25,179 nt of DNA, taken from Chara braunii (lineage: Eukaryota; Streptophyta; Charophyceae; Charales; Characeae). The notes under the pieces were generated by a model, which saw nothing but the letters and a program-made list of their open reading frames with translations, was not told the origin of the DNA and ran no database searches. This document shows, piece after piece, positions 7,940 through 17,308 of this stretch. The position numbers and the translations under genes were made by a program. The stretch is taken from contig BFEA01000180.1 in the NCBI GenBank assembly GCA_003427395.1, positions 953,773 through 978,951 on the forward strand, read 5' to 3'. Positions within the stretch are counted from its first letter, which is position 1, and each line of letters opens with the position of its first letter.

Positions 7940-9350
7940 TCAGTCTTCGATAACCTGGCGCTTTCCCTTCTGCAGAGATTTCTCGTAGTGTGCTACGACT
8001 TGAGGAGCGGTCTGCATGAGTTCCTCCCGGGTGAACCAGCGGTCCTCCCTTGGATCAGTATGATGTCGAAACCGAACGCGGTACTGCAGCTTCGGCTTAG
8101 GAGGACGTCCCCTTCCCGTGGGTCTCGAAACTGGCAGCTCCCTGTGATCCACTATGTCATCAATGTCCACTTCTCCGTCCATGGTTGGGGGCAGCATTGA
8201 GCGATAAGTAGGAAACTCATCTGTTTCCTTTAAAGGTGCAAGTTTGGACGCGTGAAAGACAGGGTAAGTGCGGAGATGACCATGGATCCGGACTACGTAA
8301 GATGGCCCATCCGGATCAGTCCCGACAATATCTAAGACTTCCCATGCCCCGAAGTACTATGGCATGAGTTTGCGGGAAATCCCGTACTCCTGTCCCGGTT
8401 CTGAGGACTTAACCCATACTATGTCCCCAACCTGAAATGTAGAAGGGCGGTGGTGTCTGTTCTCAGATTCTATCATTGCCTCCTGTGCCTTTTGCATCTG
8501 CTCTACCGCATGCTGCATCTTTTGTTCATACCTGTAGGCGAATTCTAAAGTACCCGGTGCAGCAATGGACTGATTCCCAGGAAGGAGAAAGTCTAAGGGC
8601 AATCTAGGCCTGAAAGTCAATAGCAAGCTGTTTGGGCTCACCCCGGTGGCGCTGTGTACAGCGTTATTATACAGACTGGCGATGAGAGCAAGCTTCTCAT
8701 GCCAATCAACCTGATTGGGCTTGATGTAATGCCTTAACAGGTGTTGTACAACGCGATTCAGTTGCTCAACCTAACAGTTGGCCTCTGGGTGATTCCCAGA
8801 AGTCATCTGCAACTGAGTTCCCTGTTCCGCAGCAGCGGCCTTTCACAACTCACTTGTGAATAGGACATCCCTGTCACTCACTATGGTTTTGGGCAAACCA
8901 AAATCCCTGACCCAATTCTCCTTAAACGATTTGATGACGTACTCGGTCTTCGCAGTCTCTGGCATGGCTACTAATCTAGCATACTTACTAAACCTATCCA
9001 CGATGACGAAGATGTGTCTCATCCCACTCTTGCTGGTGACCAGCGTATCCGTGAAGTCCATGGATAGGCTCTCACCAGGCCTTGCCGGAATCGAAAGGGG
9101 CTTCAGGAGCCCAAGAGGAGCCTTAGTACGTGGCTTGTCTCGTTGACAGACCTGACAAGTCTCCACATACAGCTGGGCATCTCTCATCATTGTGGGCCAC
9201 CAAAACCGCTGCAGCAAATTCGTTGCTGTCTTCTTATATCCAAAATGGCCGGTGGCATCATGACACTCACCTAAAAATAAAGTACGCAAAGACTCTCTAT
9301 TTGGAAGTCACAATCGTTTATTCCCTACCTTCTAAAGAAACAGAAAGCCG
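7940..9350 (-). pseudogene. pol: element B integrase with chromodomain-like tail, several stops
   Basis: One - strand frame runs through with in-frame stops at 9332 (TAG), 9308 (TGA), 8843 (TGA), 8771 (TAG) and 8357 (TAG). The zinc domain is CHDATGHFGYKK... and CQVCQRD. The catalytic triad is Asp in SMDFTD, Asp in IVSDRD and Glu after HPEAN; spacing from the second Asp to Glu is 35, exactly the DD35E rule, with two of the stops inside it. The GPY/F-like region reads YFGAWEV after the 8357 stop, then VFHASKLAPL and a chromodomain-like end (QYRVRFRHHTDPREDRWFTREEL). The frame differs from that of the RNase H upstream, so a frameshift lies near 9355-9366. It is not translatable as a whole. Confidence 0.87.
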
Positions 9351-9365
9351 TTGACCAACTCAAAC

Positions 9366-9916
9366 TCAGCAGAAGTCTTTTTGTATGATCTCAGACATAA
9401 ACTGGTCCTCGCGATAGGCTTCCATCAAAGAGTGAGTTACATCGTCCACCAGATCGAACTCAGTTATCAGCGCACCTGCGAAATCAGGTCTACGCGACAA
9501 GGCATCAACAACCTTGTTGTACTGCCCTTTCAGATACTGCGGGTCAAAGTCATACTGCTCAATGACTTCGATCCAACGCTTTAGAGCGTCGGAGAGCACC
9601 GGTTGTGTTCTCATCCATCTCAAGGTCTGATGATCAGTCCTGAGGATGAAGAACCTCCCAAGGAGATAGTGCCTCCAATGGGTCAAAGCCTTGTACACCG
9701 CATAGAGTTCCTTCTCATAGGTGGACTTTGCCAACTTCTGAGACGACATTTTCTTGGACATGTACTCAACTTGCCTCAACTTCGGTGCCTCCTGCTGCGC
9801 AAGCACGAGGCCAATGCCATATTGGCTAGCATCCGTGGTAACCACAAACGGCTTGTCAGGATCAGGAAGTTTCAAGACCTCATACTGCGTCAACGCATGC
9901 TTCTGATGTCTGAAAG
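9366..9916 (-). pseudogene. pol: element B RNase H domain (with RT connection end)
   Basis: The open frame begins after a TAG near 9917 with CEAAFRHQKHALTQYEVLKL, the stretch that links the RT thumb to RNase H. All four RNase H acidic residues are visible: Asp in VTTDASQYG, Glu in STYEKELYAVYKAL, Asp in LRTDHQTLRW and Asp in DALSRRPDF. It stops with TGA at 9366. The RT fingers and palm and the protease are missing; only about 200 bp lie between here and the gag end. There is no proper start codon: this is an internal part of a polyprotein, left by deletion. Confidence 0.85.
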
Positions 9917-10110
9917 CAGCCTCGCACTAGCCTTAGGAGCTTTGACTAGTGTCTTCCAAGAAGCTAGTGGGTCTGATCTAGACCACTCCTCCTCTAGCTC
10001 TTCTAAGGATTAACACATTCATTGAACAGAGGGTCGATGGGTCCGAATGTGTTCGTGGGAGCTTGGGCCATCTTTCGAGATGGTGAGGGTGTGTCCACCA
10101 CCTCAGCCCT

Positions 10111-10152
10111 AGCAGGAATAGCTACTATTCCTACTGGCCCGACGTGTTTCCC
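10111..10152 (-). promoter_or_regulatory. putative -1 frameshift signal of element B (GGGAAAC plus stem-loop)
   Basis: On the - strand GGGAAAC (10152-10146) has the gag phase G GGA AAC, five codons before the gag stop TAG at 10131. After exactly 10 nt begins an 11-pair stem, AGTAGGAATAG (10135-10125), loop TAG, CTATTCCTGCT (10121-10111), with a single G-U pair. The -1 frame from the heptamer stays open past the gag stop for about 45 codons (GKHVGPVGIVAIP...) until the deletion region. The heptamer and stem-loop arrangement is the classic retroviral gag-pro or gag-pol signal. The function is inferred. Confidence 0.7.
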
Positions 10153-12107
10153 GGAGCAGTGGCTGAAGTACTGGCAACATTGCTACCAACGGGAGCGGAG
10201 GATCCTACCGCCTGCCCCATAGTAGGTGGGATCTTCTCCGTAACCTTCTTATTTCGGCACTTGAATTGGTTATGGCCATATTGACCACAACGAATACAAG
10301 CTTGCCGGGTGTACCGGTCTCTCCACACGTCCTCTGTGAGACCCGCTTTCTCCCATGGAGGAGCATTGGGGTCAACTTGACTCCTAGATCGGGAGCCTCC
10401 TCGGCGTCTACCAGTCCCCTTACCTTTTTGTTGTGTTACGGCAGCGACTACTCCACCCTCTGAAGCCTCTACGCTGCCTGCCTCTGAACCAGCTCCCAAC
10501 TGGGGTCCGTCGTCCAACTCTGTCGTTGAACCATCATTGTCGACGAACATAATGCGCCCCTTCGCCTTCCAGTTGGGAGGCAGTGTCTTTTTCCTACCGC
10601 CCGTCGATGGGTTGTGTCCATGCCCTATCTTCGCCTCAAGGTCTAGGGCCTTCTTGCTGAACGATGGAAAGTTGTGCACATTGATGTTAGCCTCTACTGC
10701 CAACCGATTCCTAATTAGCATCGGCAGACACCTCAGGTAAGTCGTCAGTAAGACTTGGGGGTCATAGCGGACCCCAGGGACACAGATCAGACGCTCTACT
10801 GTGTTTGTGGCCTCCCTAACTGACTTGAACGAACGAGAGCTCAATGTCAGGATCGCATCAGTGGCCTTTTGAGCCTCCTGAGGATCATGCCACATTTCCT
10901 CCACTAACTTGAGAAAGTCATCCAGCTTTTGGCTGGCTGCCCAAGCGCGGAAGTCATGACCGTATCCCTGCAGCTGCACTAACCCACTCAACCATCTTGC
11001 TGCACTACCCTCTAAGTAGGATGCAGCCACAAGCACTTCCTCGTGCGGCAAGGTCAACTTGCACCTAACATAGACCGGCACAACCCTCAACCACGTGTCG
11101 AGGTCTTCGCCCCTCTTGTCCCCTGAAAAGGGTTTAGGAGTGGCGATTGCCGTTTTCGGAACCCACTGTGTTTGTCCCTGCATCTGTCCCACACTTGGCT
11201 GTGGACTCTGGGGAACAGGCTGCTGCACCTGTTGCTGCTGGGGCTGTGACCCTTGCGGCTGCACAGGTTGCGGGACAACAGATTGCCCACTGATGGCAAC
11301 CTGCGACAAAGGTTGGGATAACACTATCTGTACAGGAATCTGGACACTAGGTCCTGCTGATAACCTTCCTAATAGCGGCATGCCCAGGGAAACGATAGCT
11401 ACCGATGATGGGGCTACATATGGTGATACCCCGGTAACCGGTGGGACAGGAGGAGGAGGATGTGCCATAGGCCAGGCACCAGGCCCTGACAGTAATGGAG
11501 CCGCCTGCAATCGTCCAACCAGCCAGGCTAGACTCTGCTGAATGTGTTGGAGGATGGCAGTCTGATGGTCCTGCGTCTCTATGACTCCTAACTGGGCCCT
11601 CCGTGCTACCCTCACATCCCCATCCACGTTGGTCAAATCCATTTCCTCTAACTACCTAACCTCCACTTCTCTTTGCTGCATCCTGGCTACTCTTCTAATC
11701 ATTCTTTCTTTCTCCGCCTTTATCTCCCCTAAAGCCTTCTGTAGTTGTGCCTCTTGCAGGGCAGCCTGCTATATGGCGATCTCCTCGGGTGACAACACAT
11801 TTGACTGGCTTGCCATTACGCCAGCCGACTGACTCTGGGTCTGCGCCGCAGTTGACCCTACAGTTCCTGAACTCCCAGCCTGAGAGGATTGCTGTGCAGC
11901 GCTAGCCATGGCTACTGAAGCAGTGGCTTCACTTGCTAAAGCTCTGCTGGCTTCTGCGTCCCTAGCTCTGTGCTGCTGCTGCAGCCTCTCCCTACGCTGG
12001 CGGAACAGGTATCTGTCGCCCTCTGGTCCTAATGCCAAGTGGGCAATTGGGCGTCTTGCTGATCGCAAGATCCGGTCGTTCGGTTGTTGTTCCTCCCTAT
12101 CGCTCAT
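10131..12107 (-). pseudogene. gag: element B gag polyprotein, two in-frame TAG stops
   Basis: A single frame from ATG at 12107 to TAG at 10131, about 658 codons, is interrupted by TAG at 11769 and at 11652, both plausible CAG changes. N-terminal part: charged and Gln/Ala-rich with coiled-coil character (RQRRERLQQQHRARDAEASR). Then a Pro/Gln-rich linker, then a capsid-like domain starting at TPKPFSGDKRGEDLDTWL (matching retrotransposon gag domains), a basic RRRGGSRSRSQ stretch, and an intact CCHC knuckle CIRCGQYGHNQFKC. The 503-residue part from 11642 is open and could in principle be made from its own Met. The -1 shift signal lies at its end. Confidence 0.88.
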
Positions 12108-12167
12108 AAGCTACAACACTGAGCACAATCTGCACTAGGTTACACCAAGTACCTACCACAGCGTAAT

Positions 12168-12175
12168 GCCCAGAC
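12168..12175. repeat. left 8-bp target duplication of the hAT-like element
   Basis: GCCCAGAC, identical to 13173-13180. The 8-bp length is characteristic of hAT transposition. Confidence 0.85.
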
Positions 12176-13172
12176 CAGTGTTGTCACGCGGGGATCCCCG
12201 GGGCCCAAGCCGGGGTGGGGGTTTCACCCCCGCAACCCCGCCGCGGGGATCCCCGACCCCCGGCCCCTCCAAATCAACCCCGCACGTGCCCCACCCCCGC
12301 ACCACCAGCCCCNNNNNNNNNNNNNNNNNNNNNNNNNNNNNNNNNNNNNNNNNNNNNNNNNNNNNNNNNNNNNNNNNNNNNNNNNNNNNNNNNNNNNNNN
12401 NNNNNNNNNNNNNNNNNNNNNNNNNNNNNNNNNNNNNNNNNNNNNNNNNNNNNNNNNNNNNNNNNNNNNNNNNNNNNNNNNNNNNNNNNNNNNNNNNNNN
12501 NNNNNNNNNNNNNNNNNNNNNNNNNNNNNNNNNNNNNNNNNNNNNNNNNNNNNNNNNNNNNNNNNNNNNNNNNNNNNNNNNNNNNNNNNNNNNNNNNNNN
12601 NNNNNNNNNNNNNNNNNNNNNNNNNNNNNNNNNNNNNNNNNNNNNNNNNNNNNNNNNNNNNNNNNNNNNNNNNNNNNNNNNNNNNNNNNNNNNNNNNNNN
12701 NNNNNNNNNNNNNNNNNNNNNNNNNNNNNNNNNNNNNNNNNNNNNNNNNNNNNNNNNNNNNNNNNNNNNNNNNNNNNNNNNNNNNNNNNNNNNNNNNNNN
12801 NNNNNNNNNNNNNNNNNNNNNNNNNNNNNNNNNNNNNNNNNNNNNNNNNNNNNNNNNNNNNNNNNNNNNNNNCCCCGCACCCCACTCAGCCCCGCCCTGG
12901 CCCCGCGCCCAGGGTGACCCCGGGCTCACCAGGGGTGGGTGTAGCCCCGGGGGCCCCTCGAGGTGGGCCCAAAACTGCATTTTTGCAGTTTGGCCCAGGG
13001 GGTGCAGGCTGCCGCTGCGCACCCCCCTGTATTTTTATTTTTATTTTTTGATTTTGTTTTGAATTTTTTTTTAATTTTGTTTTGGGGGCGGTCCGGAGCC
13101 GGGGTCTGGGGTGCCCAACCCCGGACCCCCGGACCCCCGCCGGGGCCCCGGGGTCGGGGCTCGACAACCCTG
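12176..13172. mobile_element. GC-rich hAT-like non-autonomous transposon
   Basis: The left end reads CAGTGTTGTC and the right end, read inward, CAGGGTTGTC. The inverted similarity continues as GCGGGGATCCCCGGGGCCC against GCCCCGACCCCGGGGCCCC. The ends are flanked by a perfect 8-bp duplication. CAGTG/CAGGG termini with 8-bp duplications are diagnostic of the hAT superfamily. The visible interior is extremely GC-rich, with runs such as CCCCGGGGCC and an imperfect inverted repeat GGGCCCAAAACTGCA...TGCAGTTTGGCCC around 12965-12997. No transposase is visible, but 560 Ns hide the centre and the true length is unknown. Open frames reported across the Ns are artefacts. Confidence 0.82.
12313..12872. 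other. assembly gap (560 Ns)
   Basis: A run of 560 N lies inside the GC-rich transposon, with CCCC on both sides. High-GC repeats are a usual cause of such gaps. The real size may differ. Confidence 0.97.
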
Positions 13173-13180
13173 GCCCAGAC
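13173..13180. repeat. right 8-bp target duplication of the hAT-like element
   Basis: GCCCAGAC directly after the terminal ACAACCCTG, identical to the left copy at 12168-12175. Confidence 0.85.
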
Positions 13181-14374
13181 CAATTTCAAATACATAAATA
13201 ATTAATTGGTGGCTAATTCGGAGTAGATACATTTGGTTCCAACAGGTAAGTGCAGATTCCTACAAATAACACTACTCTACTTTGACTAGTCCGCAAACAG
13301 AAGCACAATGAACAATGAACAATTCTAAACTATGCTGTCTGTCAGATGTCAATGGCTGTACATCTAACTAATCAAAATAAAAATAATGTCATTTGTGGGG
13401 TCTGTTCACAACATGGCATCTTGTTCAAACTTATCACCTGGAATCTACCCTTTCCCCCAATCCCACTTGTTTGTCACTTAACGTCAGTGTCCTTGAGCGA
13501 TCCGGTAGTGTGCGTGACTAAAGGTGTGCACACGGCCCACCCCTCTGCCCCGAGTAGCTGCTCAGCTGGCCAGCCGTGCACCTTGTTTATCCTCGCGTGC
13601 AGCGAGCCTTACACCATTGGCTGATCAAGAGGCAATTTAACGTCCGCCCCCAAGTGACATCAGGAATTATTTTACGTCGCATCAGGACGACGATCACAGC
13701 CAATGTTTTCCCCTGCCGGTGTTTATTTATAGACGCCTGGTACTCGTCTGTCCCATAGGGCTGGCCTGCCCTTCAGTACCCCTTCTATGAGCGCAGCAAG
13801 CAGACACGGACAAAGCAGCAAAGCATGCGTGCTCTACTCCTGGTGGGTTGGCATGGTGACTGTGACCCAGTGCTCCATCCAGGGCCCTTCAGAAAACACC
13901 GCCCTCTCCTTCCAGATGCTCCACGGGAAGAATGCCGTCTCTCAAGGTTGAGCGCACACGACACCTCACATGAGAGGACTCTCAAGATGGAACTCACGAC
14001 CTCACGGTAAGAAGTGATGAAGAGGGTAGATAAGGTTAAGAGCAACGTACCTCAATATAGCTGCCCCCAACCACAAATACTCTCACCAGATGACCTGATG
14101 GCAATTGCGATGACCAGTCACTGCATCGGCACAACCAGCATTATCTCGCCGTTCCACCTCAGCATTAATCAACCACCAAATAGTTATCATCACACTGCGA
14201 ACACCCAATATACACACCGTAGCCTTCCAGGGGATCCCCTCACCTCCTGGGTCGCCTAATCCTGTCTCCGTCGTCCTCACTACACACCACCTACAACCAC
14301 ACTCACCAAGCGGACCGCATGTATGTACCGCATAAGGTAGAAGACAAGCGCCAGATGAGCGCAACGTACCACAA

Positions 14375-14385
14375 CTCCGATACCA
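14375..14385 (-). other. primer binding site of element B
   Basis: TGGTATCGGAG on the - strand, 3 nt after the LTR end TTGCA. It differs from the iMet-type site TGGTATCAGAG by one base. Confidence 0.82.
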
Positions 14386-14388
14386 AAT

Positions 14389-15337
14389 TGCAAGGAAGAT
14401 GAGCAATAGCGAACTTCAGCAATCAAACAGCATCATACATATGAGACCAGATAGTCGTGACCTCGAACCAACAGCAGAATTGCATCACGAGTTCCATCAA
14501 ATAAGAACACACCAAGAGTTCATAATTGACAATGCTGAAATAGTCCCATCATCATCATCAACGAAGAACCAAAATTGATATCCTATCTTGCGCTCGGCGC
14601 CCAGACTACATATGGCAGATCCTATCTAGCCTAGCCTATACTACAATGCCGAAGTCGACGACAACAGCTCTCCCGAAGTACGAGCAGATAGCGGCCAATG
14701 TCGCACACTTCCAGCACCAGGTATGTCTCTCGCTTCCCTCACAACCTCGTTCCTCAACACACAGATGCCACTTGCACCCAAGGACCACCCTGCGCCACAC
14801 CCAGCTTACAGCAGCGCAGCTCGGCTATGGCTGCCTGCTCCTTCCTGCTCGCTCGTGAGCGCGTGAGCGCTGGCCAGCAAATAGCGCGGCAGAGCTTGCG
14901 CAGCAAATAGCCAGCACCCGAATGCCCAATGCGGAGGCAGGCCCTTTGCTATATGGAAGTGGCCTGCCTGCTTGCTGTCCCAGGCGGTGCTGGGCCTTTC
15001 CCAAGAAGCTTTCGGTAGGCCCCGGCAGGCTGAGGCCTAGTCCACACAACTCAGGCCCTGGGCCTATAGTGGTTGCTCTCGCCCAACTGTCAACGACCTG
15101 TGCTAGGCCCACATCCCGTATCCAGCCCTGGGCCTGTCTTCGATACATTCAAACAGGCTGCCCAGGGTGTGGGTTCCTCCAACCGACTGGCGCTGCGCAA
15201 CTGCCTGAATTTCCTGAGTTGCGTGGTGACCAAAATAGGCGCCCTCAGGCCCTCGTCGAGCCTGCCTTCACTTAGGGCGGGGCCGGCGTGCTGCATGGCA
15301 GGGCCTGAAAGGGGCTCATTGGGGCTTCAGCCTCGCA
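14389..15337 (-). repeat. 5' LTR of element B (949 bp)
   Basis: On the - strand it runs from TGCGAGGC to CCTTGCA, with near-complementary ends (TGCGAGG / TGCAAGG), and is followed by a primer site. Its first 39 bp recur as B's 3' LTR start at 7902, and most of it aligns with the D LTR at 24392-25179. A 62-base block (14524-14585) is identical in D. No convincing gene is present; short frames here are fortuitous. A CAGGTATGTC splice-donor-like site sits antisense at 14718. Confidence 0.85.
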
Positions 15338-15379
15338 CGAAAGAAAAGGTGCGAGGAATGAGCCCTCGCGGGGCCCTTA

Positions 15380-15724
15380 TCAGACATGCACATGTTCTCC
15401 GGGTCTGGTTTTTCTTCTCTCTAACCCTTCGTGTTCCTCTTCTTCTTCTTCTTCTTCTTCTTCTTCTCCTTCTTCTTCTTCTTCTTCTTCTTCCAATTCC
15501 TTTTTTATCTCTTCCTCCTTCCTTTTCATCTCCTTCTCAATCTTCTCTTTCTCCTCGTCCATCTTCTTCCTCTCCTTCTCCAACTTTTGTTTTACTTCCT
15601 CCTCTCTCTTTCTTTTTTTCTCCTCCTCCTCTTTCTTCTTTTCAGCCAACCTCTTGTCAGTTTCTGCCTTTTCTTCAGCAGTATAAGGCTCTGTATTTCT
15701 ACCGGACCACATGGTCACACCCAA
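15380..15724 (-). pseudogene. gag: element E gag N-terminus: Lys/Glu-rich coiled coil, truncated
   Basis: The 114-residue frame starts at 15724 (MGVTMWSGRN, then TAEEKAETDKRLAEKK) and becomes an almost uninterrupted Lys/Glu/Arg heptad-like helix (residues about 18-85), then an acidic run of Glu coded by GAA/GAG repeats, visible on the + strand as the CTT microsatellite at 15437-15493. It ends in TGA at 15380, about 40 bp before B's LTR. Its place downstream of a primer site and leader, and the coiled-coil start like the gag proteins of A and C, suggest a gag N-terminus. No capsid or zinc knuckle is left. The assignment is an inference. On the opposite strand the same bases give a meaningless poly-Leu frame. 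Confidence 0.55.
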
Positions 15725-16487
15725 ACTACATGTCCGGTGAAAGCGGAGAGGAAATAGGAAGCGGAGGAGTGGACCCTATAACACGGACAGGGTCAAGAAT
15801 GCAAACATTGGGTAGTAATCCATGGTGGTCAGAAGCACAGCTAAGCAACCTCCTCCTCCTCACAACATAGATCTAATACTCAACACTTAGCCAGACTTAG
15901 CCTAGATTGGAGTCTGATCTGCCTAAGTTCTCCCCCCCCCCCCACAGTCTCACTACAACTACCCTGTCAGGCTGGTGGGCGACCAGCAGCTAAGGTCAAC
16001 CAACAAGGACCTCAGGAATTCTTTAACGACGCGGACAGGATGTCGTGCCCACTAGGATCTAAAGGTTCGCTCTCAAGACTTATAGCTCCTCACAGTGTCA
16101 GCTCGGGTCCGGTTTCGGATGAGTCATCCAACTGAGGAGCGTTTATCCTAGACACGTCCTTCTTTAGACACATGTGTCGGACCAGATGCTGACTCAAGAC
16201 AAAAGCAGCTATGTCACCAAGTGTTTTGTCCAGCAGCAGCGACACCAAGATGTGGGAAGGTACACATTGTCCATAAAAGCAAATCCAGGGCTTATCGGGG
16301 CGATGCACTTCACTTGTGAACATTCCTTTGATGATGCTCCACAAATCGCTCCACGCATGCAGGTATGTACTCAACTTCCCCCACTCTGGCCACTTCTTCT
16401 TCAGCCTCCAACCCCACTGTCAAACTCCAAGTCTCATCTCGCCGGCCCTATAAAGCGATCATCAACAGCGGATGCAGTGAGTACCAG
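15725..16487 (-). other. leader of element E
   Basis: About 760 bp lie between primer site and gag start. It holds one open frame of 94 codons on the - strand (16374-16090, starting with TTG) that I do not recognise; composition alone does not show it is a gene. A C run of 11 lies at about 15943. On the + strand CAGGTATGTAC at 16360 fits a splice donor. Confidence 0.45.
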
Positions 16488-16498
16488 CTTCGATACCA
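16488..16498 (-). other. primer binding site of element E
   Basis: TGGTATCGAAG on the - strand, 2 nt after TGCA at the presumed LTR end. It has the same arrangement as in B, and two mismatches to the iMet-type site. Confidence 0.65.
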
Positions 16499-16500
16499 AT

Positions 16501-17308
16501 TGCATTGAACCACAGTGTTCGTCACCTTGAGCACACACACACAATGAGAGATCACACGAAATCCACACTGGAGACCAGAGATGCATATCCAGATAAGCGC
16601 AACTTAGAAATTCCAACAAATTATCATATTAAACAGTTTCTGAGTTCCAGTCACCAAGCGCCCATCAACGCAGAGTATAACAACCCATAGCCAGCATCCT
16701 CATCCAAGGTAGGTGACTTTCTCCTCCCTTTGTCTCACTCCTCTCTTTGTCCCTTCATGCATGTGTCTTCTCTCGGTCTCTCTCTCTCTCTCCCCCCCTC
16801 TCTCTCTCTAAATGAGGATCTTGACTCTGGATACATCCGGTACTACTCAGCCCTATCTCCTACTATTAGCTGTGCGGCTATGGGCACCTTCCTTCCTCAT
16901 AGCAGTGCTGCCCAGCTACGGCTCCAGCGCTAGCTACTCGCAGATAAGCGCACAAGCGCCTCAGCAGCACTTCCACACTTCTTGCGAATGAGCAATCTGT
17001 TCGAGCTGAGGCTGGCCGATCTTTATATTGGCTTGGACTGAGCTTTGACTCGTCCCAGCCTCTGCTTTTCTTGGCTTGACTTCGGACCGGTACCAACTGC
17101 CCGCGGCCTGTTTGCTTCAGAATGTTGAGGCCCGGTACCTCCCTTGATTTCCTTGGTGTGCTGCTGCTTTTGGGTCTGTGGGAAGTGACCTTTGACTCTG
17201 GGTCATGACCCTTGCCTGTGGGATTCGACCTCTGAGTGTGAGACGCGACTTTTTGCTATTGAATGTGACTTTGGCCTCCTGGATGTGACTGTTGACCGGG
17301 TACCCATT
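16501..17308 (-). repeat. presumed 5' LTR of element E, truncated at C
   Basis: The sequence next to the primer site ends TGCA on the - strand. There is no gene in it; it has a CT microsatellite at about 16777-16811. The right edge is the border of C's 3' LTR at 17309. No second copy is available to confirm the LTR. Confidence 0.5.

Larger units (their letters stand above)
12108..14374 (-). other. leader of element B, interrupted by a hAT-like element
   Basis: This lies between the primer site and the gag start. Without the hAT insertion (12176-13180, including one target copy) it is about 1.26 kb. I find no convincing gene in 13181-14374: open frames on both strands are short (up to about 107 codons) and match nothing I recognise. 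A CCAAT...TATTTATAG arrangement on the + strand at about 13699-13731 looks like a promoter but has no recognisable gene behind it. The region is of mixed base composition with no long repeats. Confidence 0.6.
7864..15337 (-). mobile_element. element B: degenerate Ty3/gypsy LTR retrotransposon
   Basis: Read on the - strand: 5' LTR (15337-14389), primer site, leader with a hAT insertion, gag, RNase H, integrase with chromodomain-like tail, polypurine tract, and the first 39 bp of the 3' LTR. The 3' LTR start matches the 5' LTR start (TGCGAGGCTGAAGCCCC...) and is cut at 7864 by element A. Protease and RT are absent between gag and RNase H. B sits inside the gag of element E. Its nonsense codons are mostly TAG, several following the pattern CAG to TAG. 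B's gag is only distantly similar to those of A and C. Confidence 0.87.
15338..17308 (-). mobile_element. element E: partial Ty3/gypsy-like LTR retrotransposon
   Basis: On the - strand: presumed LTR (17308-16501), primer site (16498-16488), leader, and the start of a charged gag (15724-15380). B's 5' LTR begins at 15337 and cuts E off. C's LTR end at 17309 marks the other side, probably because C inserted into E's LTR. No second LTR of E is in the window, so the LTR call rests on position relative to the primer site and on its TGCATTG edge. Confidence 0.6.

Noticed and set aside
9603-10013. 136-codon + strand frame over B RNase H
   Set aside because: It is the antisense shadow of a clear RNase H domain.
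12153-13062. Long open frames across the N run
   Set aside because: They are open only because Ns contain no stops; flanking sequence is GC-rich transposon end with no protein signal.
13690-14010. Promoter-like CCAAT/TATTTATAG followed by a 61-codon frame on the + strand
   Set aside because: The motifs are short and common, the downstream frame has no recognisable feature, and the region is the leader of element B on the other strand.
14375-14385. tRNA gene suggested by the CCGATACCA end
   Set aside because: Only the 3'-end complement is present, with no cloverleaf; it is a primer binding site.
15073-15870. 265-residue + strand frame with a poly-Leu stretch
   Set aside because: It is the antisense of the E gag Glu/Lys coiled coil and the CTT repeat, crossing B's LTR border.
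16090-16374. 94-codon - strand frame in the E leader as a gene
   Set aside because: Needs a TTG start, no recognisable domain, and no second copy to test conservation; kept only as a note in the leader entry.
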